Both the position numbers and the translations under genes were made by a program. Shown in pieces: positions 14,968 to 52,725 of a stretch of DNA of 64,000 nucleotides. How positions within the stretch are numbered: position 1 is the first letter of the stretch; each line of letters starts with the position of its first letter. This DNA is from Amoebidium appalachense (lineage: Eukaryota; Ichthyosporea): contig CAVNZM010000009.1 of assembly GCA_963693365.1 (NCBI GenBank), forward strand, positions 3,224,001 to 3,288,000. The letters run 5' to 3'. The notes under the pieces are model-generated. The model made no database searches. It was not told where the DNA came from and worked only from the letters and a program-made list of their open reading frames with translations.

Positions 14968-15807
14968 TCAGTATCTTGAATATCTCGACGGGGGTCTACC
15001 CCCCGAGCAGCCTGGGCCCCCCAGGCGGCAGTTTTGGCCGTAAGATGCACTCCCGCCTCCAAAAATGCTGCCTGCGGCTGAAGCAGCGCCGCTTACGGCA
15101 TGCCATGCGTCCCCAGCATATTGCTCCACGTTGTTCTTCACAGTGTGGTAGGCGCCACTGGCGCCCCCTGCCGCATCCCCATAGAGATTTCCCGAACCGG
15201 TCGCCACCGTGTTGTAGCCGCTAGTGACCTCCCCTGACGCTTTGTCGTAGGCCGAGGTCACGGCGTCACCAATGGAGTCCCAAAAACTGCGTGTGCTGCG
15301 TGAGTGCACATAGTTGGCATCGTGATCTTCTTCGCTCCCGGGCAGTTGCCAAGAGTGAGGGATATGATCCTCTTCGCCAAAGAGGTCCCCAAAGGTGGTG
15401 TCACGTGCGTTGCGTGAGTGCACAGATGTGCCTTCGGTATCCTCATCTATCACCCACATGTCTGGGTCAAATACTGCCGGGCCATGGCTGTAGATGTGTA
15501 GGGGGACTGCGTACGTGTTGGGATCTTCAGAGGGGTCAGAAATGGGGTCGGTGCTGTCGCGTGCTTTGAGCACGTGTGCGGGTTTCTTGGACGCATGTTC
15601 AAAGGCAGGGAACGAGGGGGCACGCATGGTGATGGCGTGCATCTCTGCCTCACAGCCACGCGTGCAGGCAGACACTGCGGATGGGCCCGTGTGTGCCACT
15701 GCAGACCGGCAAGAAGTGACGCAATCAAAAGGTGTGGTGGTGGGAAGGCTGGCTGCAGAGGCGCAGAGAGCCAGGCAGGCGGAGAGGAGATAGGTGAGCG
15801 GTGCCAT
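14968..15807 (-). CDS. Secreted precursor protein with RxxR sites, 279 aa
   Basis: Single-exon gene, ATG at 15807, stop TGA. Residues 1-20 form a signal peptide (hydrophobic TYLLSACLALCASA, small residues at the cleavage point). Four cysteines follow as CX3C-X14-CX3C (Cys29, 33, 48, 52), with two more near the end (Cys260, 267). Two furin-like sites, RNAR (132-135) and RSTR (170-173), each follow a repeated VHSR. Cleavage would release an acidic 38-aa segment and a C-terminal ~106-aa part. That part is Gly/Ala/Ser/Tyr-rich with amphipathic helix-like repeats. A likely TATAAAA lies about 150 bp upstream. No domain family is recognised. A role in the extracellular matrix, wall or as a processed peptide is inference. 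Coding potential looks sound: no low-complexity codons and a clean start. Confidence 0.8.
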   Translation of the reverse strand: MAPLTYLLSACLALCASAASLPTTTPFDCVTSCRSAVAHTGPSAVSACTRGCEAEMHAITMRAPSFPAFEHASKKPAHVLKARDSTDPISDPSEDPNTYAVPLHIYSHGPAVFDPDMWVIDEDTEGTSVHSRNARDTTFGDLFGEEDHIPHSWQLPGSEEDHDANYVHSRSTRSFWDSIGDAVTSAYDKASGEVTSGYNTVATGSGNLYGDAAGGASGAYHTVKNNVEQYAGDAWHAVSGAASAAGSIFGGGSASYGQNCRLGGPGCSGGRPPSRYSRY

Positions 15808-15958
15808 TGTACCAAGAACAGTACACAAACGTGACGATTAACAGATGGAGTTAGTCAGTCCGTTCGGTATCAAGAGAGCGAGGGTTGTGTAGTTTGTCTG
15901 CAGCTTCTTAGAACAAAATCCTGTCGCTAGTCTGCTGGTAATTGAGATACTTCGTGGG

Positions 15959-15965
15959 TTTTATA
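15959..15965 (-). promoter_or_regulatory. TATA box for the secreted precursor gene
   Basis: Minus-strand TATAAAA, about 150 bp upstream of the ATG at 15807. CCAAT-type motifs lie on both strands upstream (16041-16070, 16139). A tandem pair of GCCGTCGCCGGT(A/G)AGCAGATCT at about 15990-16033 may be a regulatory repeat. Confidence 0.55.
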
Positions 15966-15969
15966 GGAG

Positions 15970-16300
15970 CTCCGTGAGGCTCCGTGACGCCGTCGCCGGT
16001 AAGCAGATCTGCCGTCGCCGGTGAGCAGATCTCAGAGAAAGTTCTGATTGGCAAGTTACAACCAATGACTACAAACTAGTAGATTGCGACAAGATCGATG
16101 GAATGCAGATCTGATGATGATCTAGATGAGGCGCGGTGATTGGTGGACTGCTGGTGCAATCAGATTACGCGGACAGTACGAAATGCACGTCGTTGATGTT
16201 GTCAAGATGCCGATGTAGATGATAGCAGCGCGTAGTGGCCCCAGTTAGCGTACGCGTGCAGCCCTGATCCACACCCTCGGTTTCATCATAGCGTGCCCCC
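15970..16300 (-). promoter_or_regulatory. Upstream region, partly duplicated at 20.6-21.1 kb
   Basis: Unique sequence upstream of the secreted precursor gene. About 15880-16275 resembles 20640-21065 in order and motifs: CTGCTGGTAAT versus CTGCTAGTGAT, TTTTATA, a GATTGGTGGACTGCTGGTGCAATCAGAT-like block, and AGTGACCCC versus AGTGGCCCC. The second copy has no coding sequence beside it, so it looks like a stranded promoter copy. Confidence 0.5.
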
Positions 16301-16389
16301 CCCCCCCCCCCCCCCCCCCGCCGCCACTTCCCTCCTCTCTCCCTCTCCCCGTCCCTCTCCCCCGGGCCCCTCTCTAGCTTTAGATCTCT

Positions 16390-17903
<1,514 letters not shown>

Positions 17904-18401
17904 AAGTTTTTGGTTGGGGGGGGGGGGGGGTTGAATGCATAAAATTATAACATGGGGGCTGTGTAAGGCTCCCCCCACCACCACCTCTTCCTCCCCTCTT
18001 CCTCTCGTCCAAATCATGTACATATACATGCACCGCACTTGTACTTTACACTCTGCACACGTACCCATATGCACGCACGCACGCATGCGCACACCCATAT
18101 ACAAAAACATGCACACACACATGAAAACGTGTATTCTTACACATACCAGCAAAAAAAAAAAGGTCACGCCGGGACTATCTCTTTAATGATTATCCGTTGT
18201 GATCACCGTGCTCTCTCATGCATATGCATTCCCTCCCTCTCCCCCCCCCCCCCCCCCCCCCCCCTTCCCTTCTCCATCCCCCCATCCCCCCAACCAAGTA
18301 TTCCATCCATCCTTCCATCTCCTATTCCAATCTGCGAAACCCAATTGAAATGTATTACACACAATACAGGTTTATACCACTACTACTCAATACCTCGAGG
18401 A
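17904..18401. other. Spacer, partly related to the duplication
   Basis: Contains a diverged relative of copy A at 18195-18360 (GTGATCACCGT-CTCTCTCATGC, poly(C), CCATC-rich). No gene recognised. Confidence 0.5.
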
Positions 18402-18409
18402 GTACCCCT

Positions 18410-19009
18410 CTTTTTTTTTTTTTTTTTTAAATCCGTTTCACTCCAAGCGAGGCACTGCCTCAGGGGAGCTCACCGCCTTCCGCCTAGACACAGGACGTAC
18501 TGTATAGCACACCTATAGGTCAGGATTCTAAATCGACCCCAACTGGCACTATTTTTAGTTACGCCTTTATCCCATGGTTTTAGCCGCAGCAACGCTTGTG
18601 GGAAGTGAGCACAGCTCACTTTAACAACACCAGCCGGGAGCGACCCGGGACACATACACAAACACAAAGACTTGAAAGGGGAAACCCCATGCCCAGGACG
18701 CTGACCCGAACCGTGCCCGGTGACTCGGATTGGTCTCCCACTAAAGCTTGAACGTTGGGCAGGGGTGAGAACCCAAGCGGCACACCGTCGACGTCAGAGG
18801 GCCAGTGCTGTTCATGACGTCATGTCTTGCGGCCGGATGATAACAAATTACACGGTGCTGCTTGACGTGGTCTCGGGTGATGGCTTCTATAGGGGGCGGC
18901 CAGACCGGTGAACCGTCGAGGCAGACAAAAATCGGAAGTAACCAGGATCGATCCTGCGCCATTGAGCTTGACACTCAGAGATCTTACCATTGCATCAACC
19001 CGCCCCCCC
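18410..19009 (-). mobile_element. tRNA-derived SINE with poly(A) tail and TSD
   Basis: On the minus strand the element starts with a tRNA-like head: an A-box-like TGATGCAATGG, a GAG...CTC arm and a B-box-like GGATCGATCC. It runs ~600 bp and ends in poly(A) (T run at 18411-18428 on the plus strand). It is flanked by GTACCCCT direct repeats at 18402-18409 and 19010-19017. Head, tail and target-site duplication together make a complete insertion. The body has no coding capacity that I credit. It should be mobilised by a LINE. Confidence 0.88.
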
Positions 19010-19017
19010 GTACCCCT

Positions 19018-19825
<808 letters not shown>

Positions 19826-20060
19826 GAATCGTGTGCACACCGGGTGCGAGCATGTAACTGAAAACAAATGAGAGATTTATTGATAGATAGCAATATAACC
19901 GAGCAGAAGGATACGGAGGGTATGGCCCTGGGACATGTATGTATATGAATAGAAATAATCAAACACTAGCACCGTGGAATTCAATATTGAATTTGCACAT
20001 AACAAATAAGGCTTGTGTACAGGATACACATATTGTCATCTAGCACCGTGTGTTTCTAGA
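19826..20060. repeat. Second copy of the 14600-14840 spacer
   Basis: Diverged direct copy sharing ATCGTGTGCACA, TGCGAGCATGTAA, TAGATAGCAATAT, GAAGGATACGGA and TAGCACCGTG in the same order. Confidence 0.65.
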
Positions 20061-20132
20061 GACATCTCTCGGCTCTATTTACCCCCCCCCCCCCCCCCCC
20101 CCCCCCACACACACACACCTACCACCACCACC

Positions 20133-20197
<65 letters not shown>

Positions 20198-20579
20198 AAA
20201 CACACACACACGCACAAAACAAGAAAAAACATTCGAAAAGAAAAAAGGAAAAAACTTCTGGGAAAAAAAAAACACACCGTTTAGCACACAATCTGCAGTA
20301 CCATGCATATGTGCGCTGAGTTAGCTTTCTTAGGAAGCTGATCTTACATTTATTGAGCCCCCCCCCCCCCCCCCCCCCCCTCTCTTTCACTTTCCATCCA
20401 TCTCCACACAATGTTTACTTGAGCCTCACTGATAACGGAGTAAGAGTTATAACAACATGAGGAGAGGGGGGGGGGGGGGGGGTTTGGGAGGGAGGATGTT
20501 GGGAGCTGCGGGGGAGGGGCACGGTGTTCCTTGGTTAGGCCGGGTGTGGTCCACTGGTCCTATGTAGCTGGAATAGGAT
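20061..20579. other. Low-complexity intergenic stretch
   Basis: Poly(C) 20082-20106, (CA)n to 20215, A-rich to 20275, poly(C) 20359-20380, poly(G) 20466-20482. No gene recognised. Confidence 0.6.
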
Positions 20580-21070
20580 ATGTATATGTAGTAGCTATAG
20601 CTAGGGCTGTTGTGTGCGTGTTTGTCCGCTTCACGTACAGGCAAGCTTGGTTGGTGGATTCCTAGGGCGTTTGATCCTGTTGCTATTCTGCTAGTGATGA
20701 TGAGACTTTGTGTCTTTTATACCGTTTTAAGTGGTGATGATACCCGTTTCGATTGGCATCTTGGGCTGGCAACACCCAATCACAACAACAGCGTAAAATA
20801 CCTGCTAGATCCATGGAATTTTGTCAGTATTTTAGTGATCGGTGATCTGGATGCGGCTGCTGGTGATTGGCGGGCTGTTGGCACAATCAGATCATGACGG
20901 ACGGGACGGACCATCAGAATACTCACGGTGCCAGTTTCGTTGAATATGCATGCAAGATGCATATGCCCATCTGGTGCCATCGGTAACACAGATATCGATA
21001 CATACCGTAGTACTAGTGAGTAGTGACCCCTGTATGTTAGCATGCAGTCCTAAGGTCGACACAGGCCCCC
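20580..21070 (-). repeat. Stranded copy of an upstream region
   Basis: Resembles 15880-16275, the promoter region of the secreted precursor gene, including a minus-strand TATAAAAG near 20716-20723. No intact reading frame follows it on the minus strand. Confidence 0.45.
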
Positions 21071-21925
21071 AATTTATCACCAAAACAATAGATAGCATCT
21101 ATTGCGTGCACGCACAAATGTACGTGCACGCACGCGTACGTCCGCCGTGACACCGTGACGCACACATGACACACACGCACGCGGCGTAAGAACGCACCCG
21201 GTGGCACGCACCCCTTACGAACTACGGTTCGCCCACACACAAAAAAAGGCGTACATAGGTGCATATGTACGCGGGTAGCAGTAGACCATAGCCAGTATTT
21301 GCGCTGGTTCAAAACGCGTACGGTTGCAATGCGCAGTGGCATACCGATATGTACACATATATATGGGGGGTTTACGCTGTTTACTCGAGGCAAAGAGAGA
21401 CCAGTCTCAGATATACATATGCGTGTACATGTACATGATACACGTGCTTTCCTTAGAGCTATCGAAATCTGCGCTTGCAGGTACTACTGAATTCGAATTA
21501 TTATCAGTGTGTTCGTAGCTATAATAGGTATACGTACGTATGCGTGCTTATGCACGCGCGCACGTGCATGCGTGCGCGTGTGTGTGCGTGTTCATTGATA
21601 TCGTGTGGTGTGTGTGTACACGTGTGCGTATGTGCGCACGCGCTTTTGCGTGCGCGCGCGTGTATGCACGCGCCCGCGTGTGTGTACATGTATGTGTGTG
21701 TGCACGCGCGCGTACGTACATGTGCATGCATATATGTGCGCGCGCGCGTGTGTACACGTGTGTGTGTGTGCCTCTCTCTCTATGTGTGTGTGTGTATTAG
21801 ATGTGTGTGCACGTGTGTCTGCGTGTGTGTGTGTGTATACACATGTGCGTGTGTGTATGTGTATATTTGTGTGTGTGTGCGTGTGTGCGTGTGCGTGTGT
21901 GTGTGTGCGTGTGTGTGTGTCTGTC

Positions 21926-21999
<74 letters not shown>

Positions 22000-22080
22000 G
22001 TGTGTGTGTGTGTGTGCGAGTGTTTATGTGTGTGTGTTTTTTTGTGTGTGTTTGTGTGTGGCTTTTTCCGGGGGGGGAGG
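21071..22080. other. (GT)n-rich stretch without a gene
   Basis: 21071-21530 is unique, AT/GC mixed and without a gene I can support. 21540-22060 is a long compound (GT)/(GC) microsatellite with pure (GT)n at 21935-21997. Long Cys-Val and Thr-His frames here are translated repeat. Confidence 0.6.
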
Positions 22081-22215
22081 GCCTTGCCTCGAATCACGTA
22101 CACGGTGGGAAATTTGGCGCCCAGAAATAAGGAAGCCAATCAAATTGCAAATTATCCTCTCCCTTAGCGCCAATCAGATGTGGACGATCGCAAAAGATAA
22201 GAGCAAGTTGTCAAG
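22081..22215. repeat. Dispersed repeat, copy 2
   Basis: Diverged copy of 10080-10205 in the same orientation, again next to G-rich sequence. Confidence 0.6.
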
Positions 22216-22684
22216 CAGCTATCAAGGCCTCCTTATACACTAGTTCGGATGGCCATGTAAAAATTTCAATAGCTTTGCTTCGCTCCCATCGGAACGATGG
22301 CGTATGAAGGGCTGGGGGAAGGTCTAATCATATACCAAATGATTTAGGTGATCAAAGTTAAAAAAAATGAATAGAAAACAGGTTTTAGCCAACTAATAAA
22401 TATTTTTATAAATAACACGACACACATTATTGTATAAGCAACATGGGGTGTCCGCCGCTTATTTTATGGTGAAAACTAGAAAAAATACGATTTTGTCATA
22501 GACCATTGTGTACAGATTAACCGCGGCCCTGACGATCGGAGGCTTAGGATGACGGGTTTTTCCCGATTTTGACATTGAAGGAAGCGTCGGACATCCCTAA
22601 AACACCATTAGTATGCGGTTTTTCATTTCCGACAACTTTTATTAATGAAACACAACCTGTTTTCTAAGTAAAAACGAGTAAAAC
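22216..22684. other. AT-rich spacer upstream of the coiled-coil gene
   Basis: Contains an inverted pair AGAAAACAGGTT (22372) / AACCTGTTTTCT (22654) about 280 bp apart, possibly the termini of a small foldback element. No target-site duplication is evident. It may also hold the promoter of the downstream gene. Confidence 0.4.
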
Positions 22685-22891
22685 ATGACATCAGAGCGTC
22701 ACGATAGATTTGCACACTTGCCCGGGCCAGCCCTTACCCTAGCCCTTTCGGAAAGTGAGGCCAATCAGATGATCCGAATCTTTGAGGCAAGCCATATAAG
22801 GTTTACGCATACGAATTCCAATGGGAATTCCGAACTAGTGTATCACCCGGAGGCCTTGGCAGCTATCCGCCGGCAAGTGAACAAGGAGTAG
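22685..22891 (+). CDS. Hypothetical 68-aa reading frame (possible uORF)
   Basis: ATG at 22685, stop TAG. The peptide is non-repetitive and acidic in part (contains LALSESEANQMIRIFEAS), with no recognised domain. Just after the stop is a good donor, GAG|GTGAGT at 22912/22913. A 193-bp intron (22913-23105, acceptor AACAG) would join it to the exon holding the start codon of the large coiled-coil gene. It may therefore be an upstream reading frame in that gene's 5' leader, or a small independent gene. Confidence 0.3.
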   Translation: MTSERHDRFAHLPGPALTLALSESEANQMIRIFEASHIRFTHTNSNGNSELVYHPEALAAIRRQVNKE

Positions 22892-23119
22892 ACGATGGTC
22901 GAGGAGCTCGAGGTGAGTAGTGGCTCGCTCACCGACAGGCCAGAATCATCTAGGGTCTAGGTACAGTGATTAGTGGCAAGCATCCTGCGTGGGGGTGTCA
23001 TATCTAAAGCATAAGGACCACAAATGTGCTGAAATATGCCCAGACAGACATCCGTGATTCGTCGTAGCTAGCAGAATTTCTCTTTGTCAAGCCCGTTGCA
23101 AACAGGAAACAACGGCAAC

Positions 23120-47070
<23,951 letters not shown>

Positions 47071-47267
47071 TGTGCGGACTGGGGGAGCGGAAATGAGGCG
47101 GGGAATAGACGCACACATCACGGAGGCTCCCCCTGCTGTATGCACCCCCCGCCCCCCCCTCCCGCCCCGCCCAGCCCACCCACCAATCCCTCCCTCCCCA
47201 CCCTTCCCTCCCTTGCCCCTTCCCCCCTGCCCTTTCCCCGTACCCCCTTACCGACACATTTCTTTGG

Positions 47268-47398
47268 CTGATGATGGGTTCTGATTATGATGCATACTCC
47301 TGTGTGTGTACATCTTTTACCAAAATCTGCATGTGTTATCCATCGTGTTGTGTACTTTGTACTCTGTATCTATCCCCCCCCCCCCCCCCCCCCCCCCC
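47268..47398 (+). repeat. C-tailed element, copy 10 (diverged)
   Basis: Downstream of the last main exon, or inside intron 21 if the alternative terminal exon is used. CTGATGATGGGTTCTGATTA, GTGTTATCCATCGTGTTGTG and poly(C). A (CA)n and a 95-bp (CT)n follow. Confidence 0.7.
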
Positions 47399-47410
47399 AA
47401 CACACGCACG

Positions 47411-47582
<172 letters not shown>

Positions 47583-47678
47583 CCGCCTCCCCGCCGCCCT
47601 CTCTCTCTCTTCCCCCCCTCCCCCTCCCCCCTCCTTCCCCCCGCCCCCTCCGTGTACTCCATACCGTGTGATGTTTTG

Positions 47679-47711
<33 letters not shown>

Positions 47712-48071
47712 ACCACCACCACCACCACCACCACCACCACCACCACCACCCCACCACCACCACCACACACACACACACGCAAACACCTTTTGCTCATCTT
47801 GACTATGGGCTTTTTTGGTGTGAAGCCCTTGTGCCTGGTTCTGTTTTCCCGTCCTGCAACTCGTTTTTTTGGTTTTGTGTGTATACATCTCCCACTTTAA
47901 GCCACATCCCCCCCACCTCCCCACCCCCCCCCCCCCCCCCCCCCCCCCCCCTCTCCTTCCTTTCTTCGTGTGTGTGCGTGTGCGTGTGTGCACCCGCCAT
48001 CCCGCGCCACTTTGTACACACATATGTAAGCAGATGCCCTCATGCTGATGGACACACTCTTTCCAAATTAG

Positions 48072-48164
48072 GAAACATCGACGCCCAAGAGGACACGGCG
48101 CAAGTCGTCGTATTTGGACCAAACGGCATCCTCCCGTCAGCGCATGAGAGCACCTCTTTCGTAA
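48072..48164 (+). CDS. Alternative last exon of the coiled-coil gene
   Basis: Exon 21 contains a strong in-frame donor, GAGTGG|GTATGT (after 46929, phase 0). A matching acceptor CTTTCCAAATTAG lies at 48071. Joined, the protein ends in a basic Ser/Arg tail (ETSTPKRTRRKSSYLDQTAS...) with stop TAA, giving 2,402 aa. The CRNC tail at 46930-47070 would then be intron or an alternative end. A second frame of this exon is also open to 48223 (contains VVVFGPNGILPSAHESTSF) but would need a phase-1 donor. I rate the two C-termini about equally likely. Confidence 0.45.
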   Translation, partial: ETSTPKRTRRKSSYLDQTASSRQRMRAPLS

Positions 48165-48466
48165 ATGCAGATATAGACGAGATTTATGTTTTGGGAAGAT
48201 TTCCCCCGGTTGATTTGAGTTGAAGGCAGGATGTTTATTTATGCGGACTTTTGGGGGGGGGGGGGGGGGGGGGGGGGATTGGGGGTATGTAGGGTTGCGT
48301 TGCATTCGGTCAAATTTAGGAAAGGTAAGCGCTTGAGTTTCAATATCCTTGTTGTTAGACATGATACATGTTTTGAGTGGTGGTAATCTGTGATACATGT
48401 TTTGGGTGGCAGTGCGGTTTGTGTGTTTGTGTTTGTATTTGTGTGTGTGTGTGTGTGTGTGTGTTT

Positions 48467-48517
<51 letters not shown>

Positions 48518-49264
48518 ATATGGAAAGCAGGTTACATAATAGTTGAACTACGGAGCTCAAGCTCGACATAACCAAAGCGAAGACAGGTGTGCTCTCGCTC
48601 ATTTCCCGGAGTCAGGTGACTTCTGGCCAATCAGCATAGGTTTTATAAATGTTTTGAAAAATAAAAGTTGAATTAACCAATAAAGGGCTGCCCACAGTCC
48701 ATGAGCACTGATGTGGTATGCTTGATAACTGTGCATAATTTCGGACAGATCACTTACAGGCCTAGATGAGGTGTGATACCGTACCTGAGTAACCTCTAGC
48801 TTATCTGCATTTTTGGCTATAAAATGGTATGATATACTAATAAAACGATAATCTACTTTATTATGACCAAGTATGACGTGTATCATTACAGTTGAATCGT
48901 GCATCTTGCAGCAGGCACCGGCAGATTGTCTGTAGCTACCCCAGACCCCTCCTTCTCCAACACACACACACACGCGCGTGCGCGTGCGCGCACGCGCGCA
49001 CACACGCACACGCACACGCATCAGGCATTCATGATCTCTCGAAGATTTAATACCCGTTCCAAACAATCCATTTTCAAAGGTTAGGTGTTTCATAGACTGC
49101 CGCTTTTTAGCGCCTTCCCTCCCTCATTCCCCGGTGACCGGCCTTTGCCCCACCTTTTCTCCCTCAGATATCTCAGAGTTAAGCTTGGAGCACGTACACT
49201 GCCTATGGACATGTATAGGGTTGGTTTTAATAATGTGACCACCACACCCTCCCTTCCCCCGGCC

Positions 49265-49298
<34 letters not shown>

Positions 49299-49418
49299 AC
49301 CACCACTTTACTTCCATGCAACCGGGCATGGTTGCCCTGTGTCGTGCATCTGTAAGCACATACGCATTTTTCGCTGCACTGCATTAGTTTGCACACACAT
49401 CTTCACCGTTTTGCTCAC
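48165..49418. other. Intergenic, no gene recognised
   Basis: Poly(G) 48251-48277 and 48470-48513, (GT)n 48438-48463, poly(C) 49267-49298. The unique AT-rich sequence 48600-48900 has no convincing frame. Confidence 0.55.
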
Positions 49419-49709
49419 CTTGCTTGCATAAGCAACCCTGCTCGTCTTTGATCAAGACGGGTTGACCCGCCCAAGTTCAGTTGATGCTGCTGTCTGAGTT
49501 GGAGCGTCGTATATACGCGGGCTAAGGGGTCGAAACTCAGACGCAATTGATGACTTGGGTCCTCCCTGAGGATGGGCTCTGCTTATGACGCATACTGTGC
49601 ACATGGCTGATGTTGCATACTTGAATGTTTGGCTTTGCATGTGTCCTGCACCATGCTTCTCGTCGTGTGTGCGTACTTCGTACCGTGTTCCGCATTCAAA
49701 CCCCCCCCT

Positions 49710-49738
<29 letters not shown>
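49419..49738 (+). repeat. C-tailed element, copy 11 (long form, A2)
   Basis: Outside any gene model. 5' module CTTGCTTGCATAAGCAACCC with hairpin CGTCTTTGATCAAGACG and GGGTCGAAACTCAG, then CTGAGGATGGGCTCTGC, the GCATGTGTCCTGCACCATGC insert, CCGCATTCAAAC and poly(C) to about 49738. Confidence 0.85.
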
Positions 49739-49740
<2 letters not shown>

Positions 49741-50820
49741 CACACACACACACACACACATGCACACACCCTCCGCCTAGGCCTCGCCCTCCTCTCCCCC
49801 TCCCACCTTTTCACACAACGCGTGCGCATGCTATTAGGAATTATTCTCTTCGAACTCGTGATTGCAGCTTCGAACTCAACCCGGTGTGTATGCTGTAAAA
49901 ATCATTAGGAGATTGTATAGGCTGGGACCCTTGCAGCAGCTGTCCACAACGTACATATTCAATGTGACTGAGGCATGCATAGACGTATGCACCAATGATT
50001 GAGTGAATCGCAATGTTGCTGGAATATATGAAGCAAATGCGTGTAACTTTTGGAATTTGTGCGTGTGTGTGTCTCAGACTGCATATGTGTGTTGAAATTG
50101 CAACTGTTCAGTACAGTATGGCACTGAGCTGACGTTCATTACCCGAATATAACCAGTATGTGTGTTCGTCGTACGTACGTCTGTGCCGTATGTGTGTGCG
50201 TGTGTGTGTAGGTGTAATGTGTGTGTTTGTGTGTGTGTGTGCGCGCGCGCGCGTGTCACGGTGTTTATACATGCGTGCGCGCGAGTCTGTGTGTGTGCTA
50301 GTGGGTGTATCTCTGTGTGCACACGTGGAAAAGGGGAGGGGGGAGGTGGGCTGGCCGTTGAGAAACAAGATGACGAGGTGAGGGAAACCGTTAAAGTGCA
50401 GGACATGCACATCACTGAGACGTCCAAAGAATTAACCATATAGACATGGCAAATTTACGAAGGTCCAAAACCGAGACACCTTCGAAACCTCGCCAAGGAA
50501 CCCAAACTCGTGAAGTGCCAAGATAAAACACAATATTGGATATGTTGGGAGGTGTTGGGCTGGCGATAGTTGGATGCACAAGCTATATCTAAGTGGGAGG
50601 AAGCTTTGTGCCATGACAGACGAGTCTTCAGATCCTTGCGTTAGGAAAGTTAATGAGTGCCGGTCCAGCCGGCATGCACATATAATAGTTTATTGTACTA
50701 TTCTGATTGCCACTCAAACATTCGTGATTTTTGTTCATTTCCTATTTTATCTACTATCGTATCATACATCGTGCTTTCATTCAGTGCCCAAGTGCTCCCT
50801 CCCTTTCTTCACCCCCCCCC

Positions 50821-50851
<31 letters not shown>

Positions 50852-51301
50852 AAACACACACACAACCACCACCAAACAGACAAATAAAATCAGAAAATAA
50901 ACTGGTCTAAATGTGCAACATCTATATTCGGCAGGTTACCACCATTCGAGACATCAAAAACTATGATACGGTCTGCTGTTTGGAATATGTCTCCAAACAG
51001 TTAGTTGCTGCAGCGTAATATATATTCACATAGGAAATTTAAATATTCTCAAATTCACCACATACTCATTAGACTCTTCACCAAATAACACTATAACGTC
51101 GCGTACTTATACATCCTCATTCGGCACCATCACATACACACAATTATACATACACATGATACCGGGCCTGCGCAACAACTACCACATACAACCAATCAAC
51201 CACACGTCTCTCATCATTCTCACAAGCCACATTTGGTTCATATTTCACACCCAAATCTCCCCAAACCCTCCCAATTTTCACATCGTATCTCACAAATATC
51301 T
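49739..51301. other. Intergenic, no gene recognised
   Basis: (CA)/(GT) blocks, poly(C) 50812-50837 and AT-rich unique DNA. A short open segment at 50350-50443 (VEKQDDEVRETVKVQD) looks protein-like but is open on both strands and has no partner exon. The last ~300 bp is the 3' flank of the pseudokinase gene. Confidence 0.5.
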
Positions 51302-51680
51302 TCAATTCGGCACCATCTGTTCATCAGAACGCGCCGCCCTTTGCAACCGCGACGCCCGCACGAATCCAAACCGGTTTATGGGCTGGCGGAGGGACAAGAT
51401 ACGGGCCGCCTCGCTTGCGACATATCGGGCCGTGGGCCTGTCTTCGGGCCGAACCGACAGCATGTACCTGAGCATACGCCTTAGGTCACGTGACAGGGTG
51501 GCCGGGAAGGAGATGATGCCCCCTTTGAGCCGGCCCAATAGGTTGTCGTCATCACCAAGGGGGCAGTTGCCTGGGCAGGAGGGAAGGTTAGGATGCGGTG
51601 GGAAGCGCAAAGTACAGACTCACAACGGATAGCCTGATGCACACACGAATGCATGCAAACAGAACAAATCAACCCGGAAG

Positions 51681-51722
<42 letters not shown>

Positions 51723-51769
51723 TTGCATCTGTGTGCGTGTGTGCATGCATGGAGCGGGTGGCAGCGGGG

Positions 51770-51813
<44 letters not shown>

Positions 51814-52200
51814 GGGGGGGGGAGGGGGAGGAATAGGGGGCGAAGAATGTGAGGGTGAGAAAGAAGGGACCGACGGGAGGGGTGAGTAAGCGTGAAGTAC
51901 ATGCTGTGCAATTATTTCCAACATAAAAACACAAACCTGGCCCCAGAGCAAAAGCATATATCCAGCACCCATCCCCCCCCTCCCCCCTCCCCCTCCCCCC
52001 CCCCCCCTATCCCCCCCCCACATACATAACCACCACCAAACAACACCCCCCCTCACCTGCCCCCACGTGCACACACTTGCCACCCACAAACCCACAATGT
52101 CAGAAGGAAAAAGGAAAAGGATGTGAGAGTACGAGTGCGAGTGTGTGTGTGTGTGTGTGTGTGGTCCAGCCACCCAAGAAGTAAGAAGAAGAACGGGGAG

Positions 52201-52255
<55 letters not shown>

Positions 52256-52694
52256 GTGTGTGTATGTTTGCGTGCATGTTTGTGTGTGTGGTGTGTGGTG
52301 TGTGTCTGTGTGCGTGTATATGTATGTGTGCGTGTGCATGTGTTCGTAAGAGACACAACATACCGACTGCTGCCGCATAAGCCACATATCCGAGGGCCCA
52401 TATGTCTGTGGCCATGGGGCAGTATGTGCCGTGGGTCGATGCCTCCGGCGCACCGCAGGTGGCTGGCCCGACCCAACCCGATATCTTCCCGTTTGGCCCG
52501 AATCGTACTGCCGTATCAAACCTCACCAGAGTAGTGTTGTTTGTGCTGCAGAAAGGAAAGCACCAGGTTAGAGAGTGCTGTTTTGCTACTTACACTCATA
52601 CTTTGTACATATACACACACACACCCTTCCACACAAGCACACACACACCTTACTGGGTTCATCCCCTTCCCCCCCCCCCCCCTCCCCCTCTCCC

Positions 52695-52725
<31 letters not shown>

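Noticed and set aside
22372-22665. Foldback mobile element bounded by AGAAAACAGGTT / AACCTGTTTTCT
   Set aside because: Only a 12-bp inverted match, no target-site duplication, and flanks differ. Not enough to call an element.
48072-48223. Independent gene for the VVVFGPNGILPSAHESTSF frame
   Set aside because: No start codon outside microsatellite translation and no phase-matching upstream exon. Kept only as a note on the alternative last exon.
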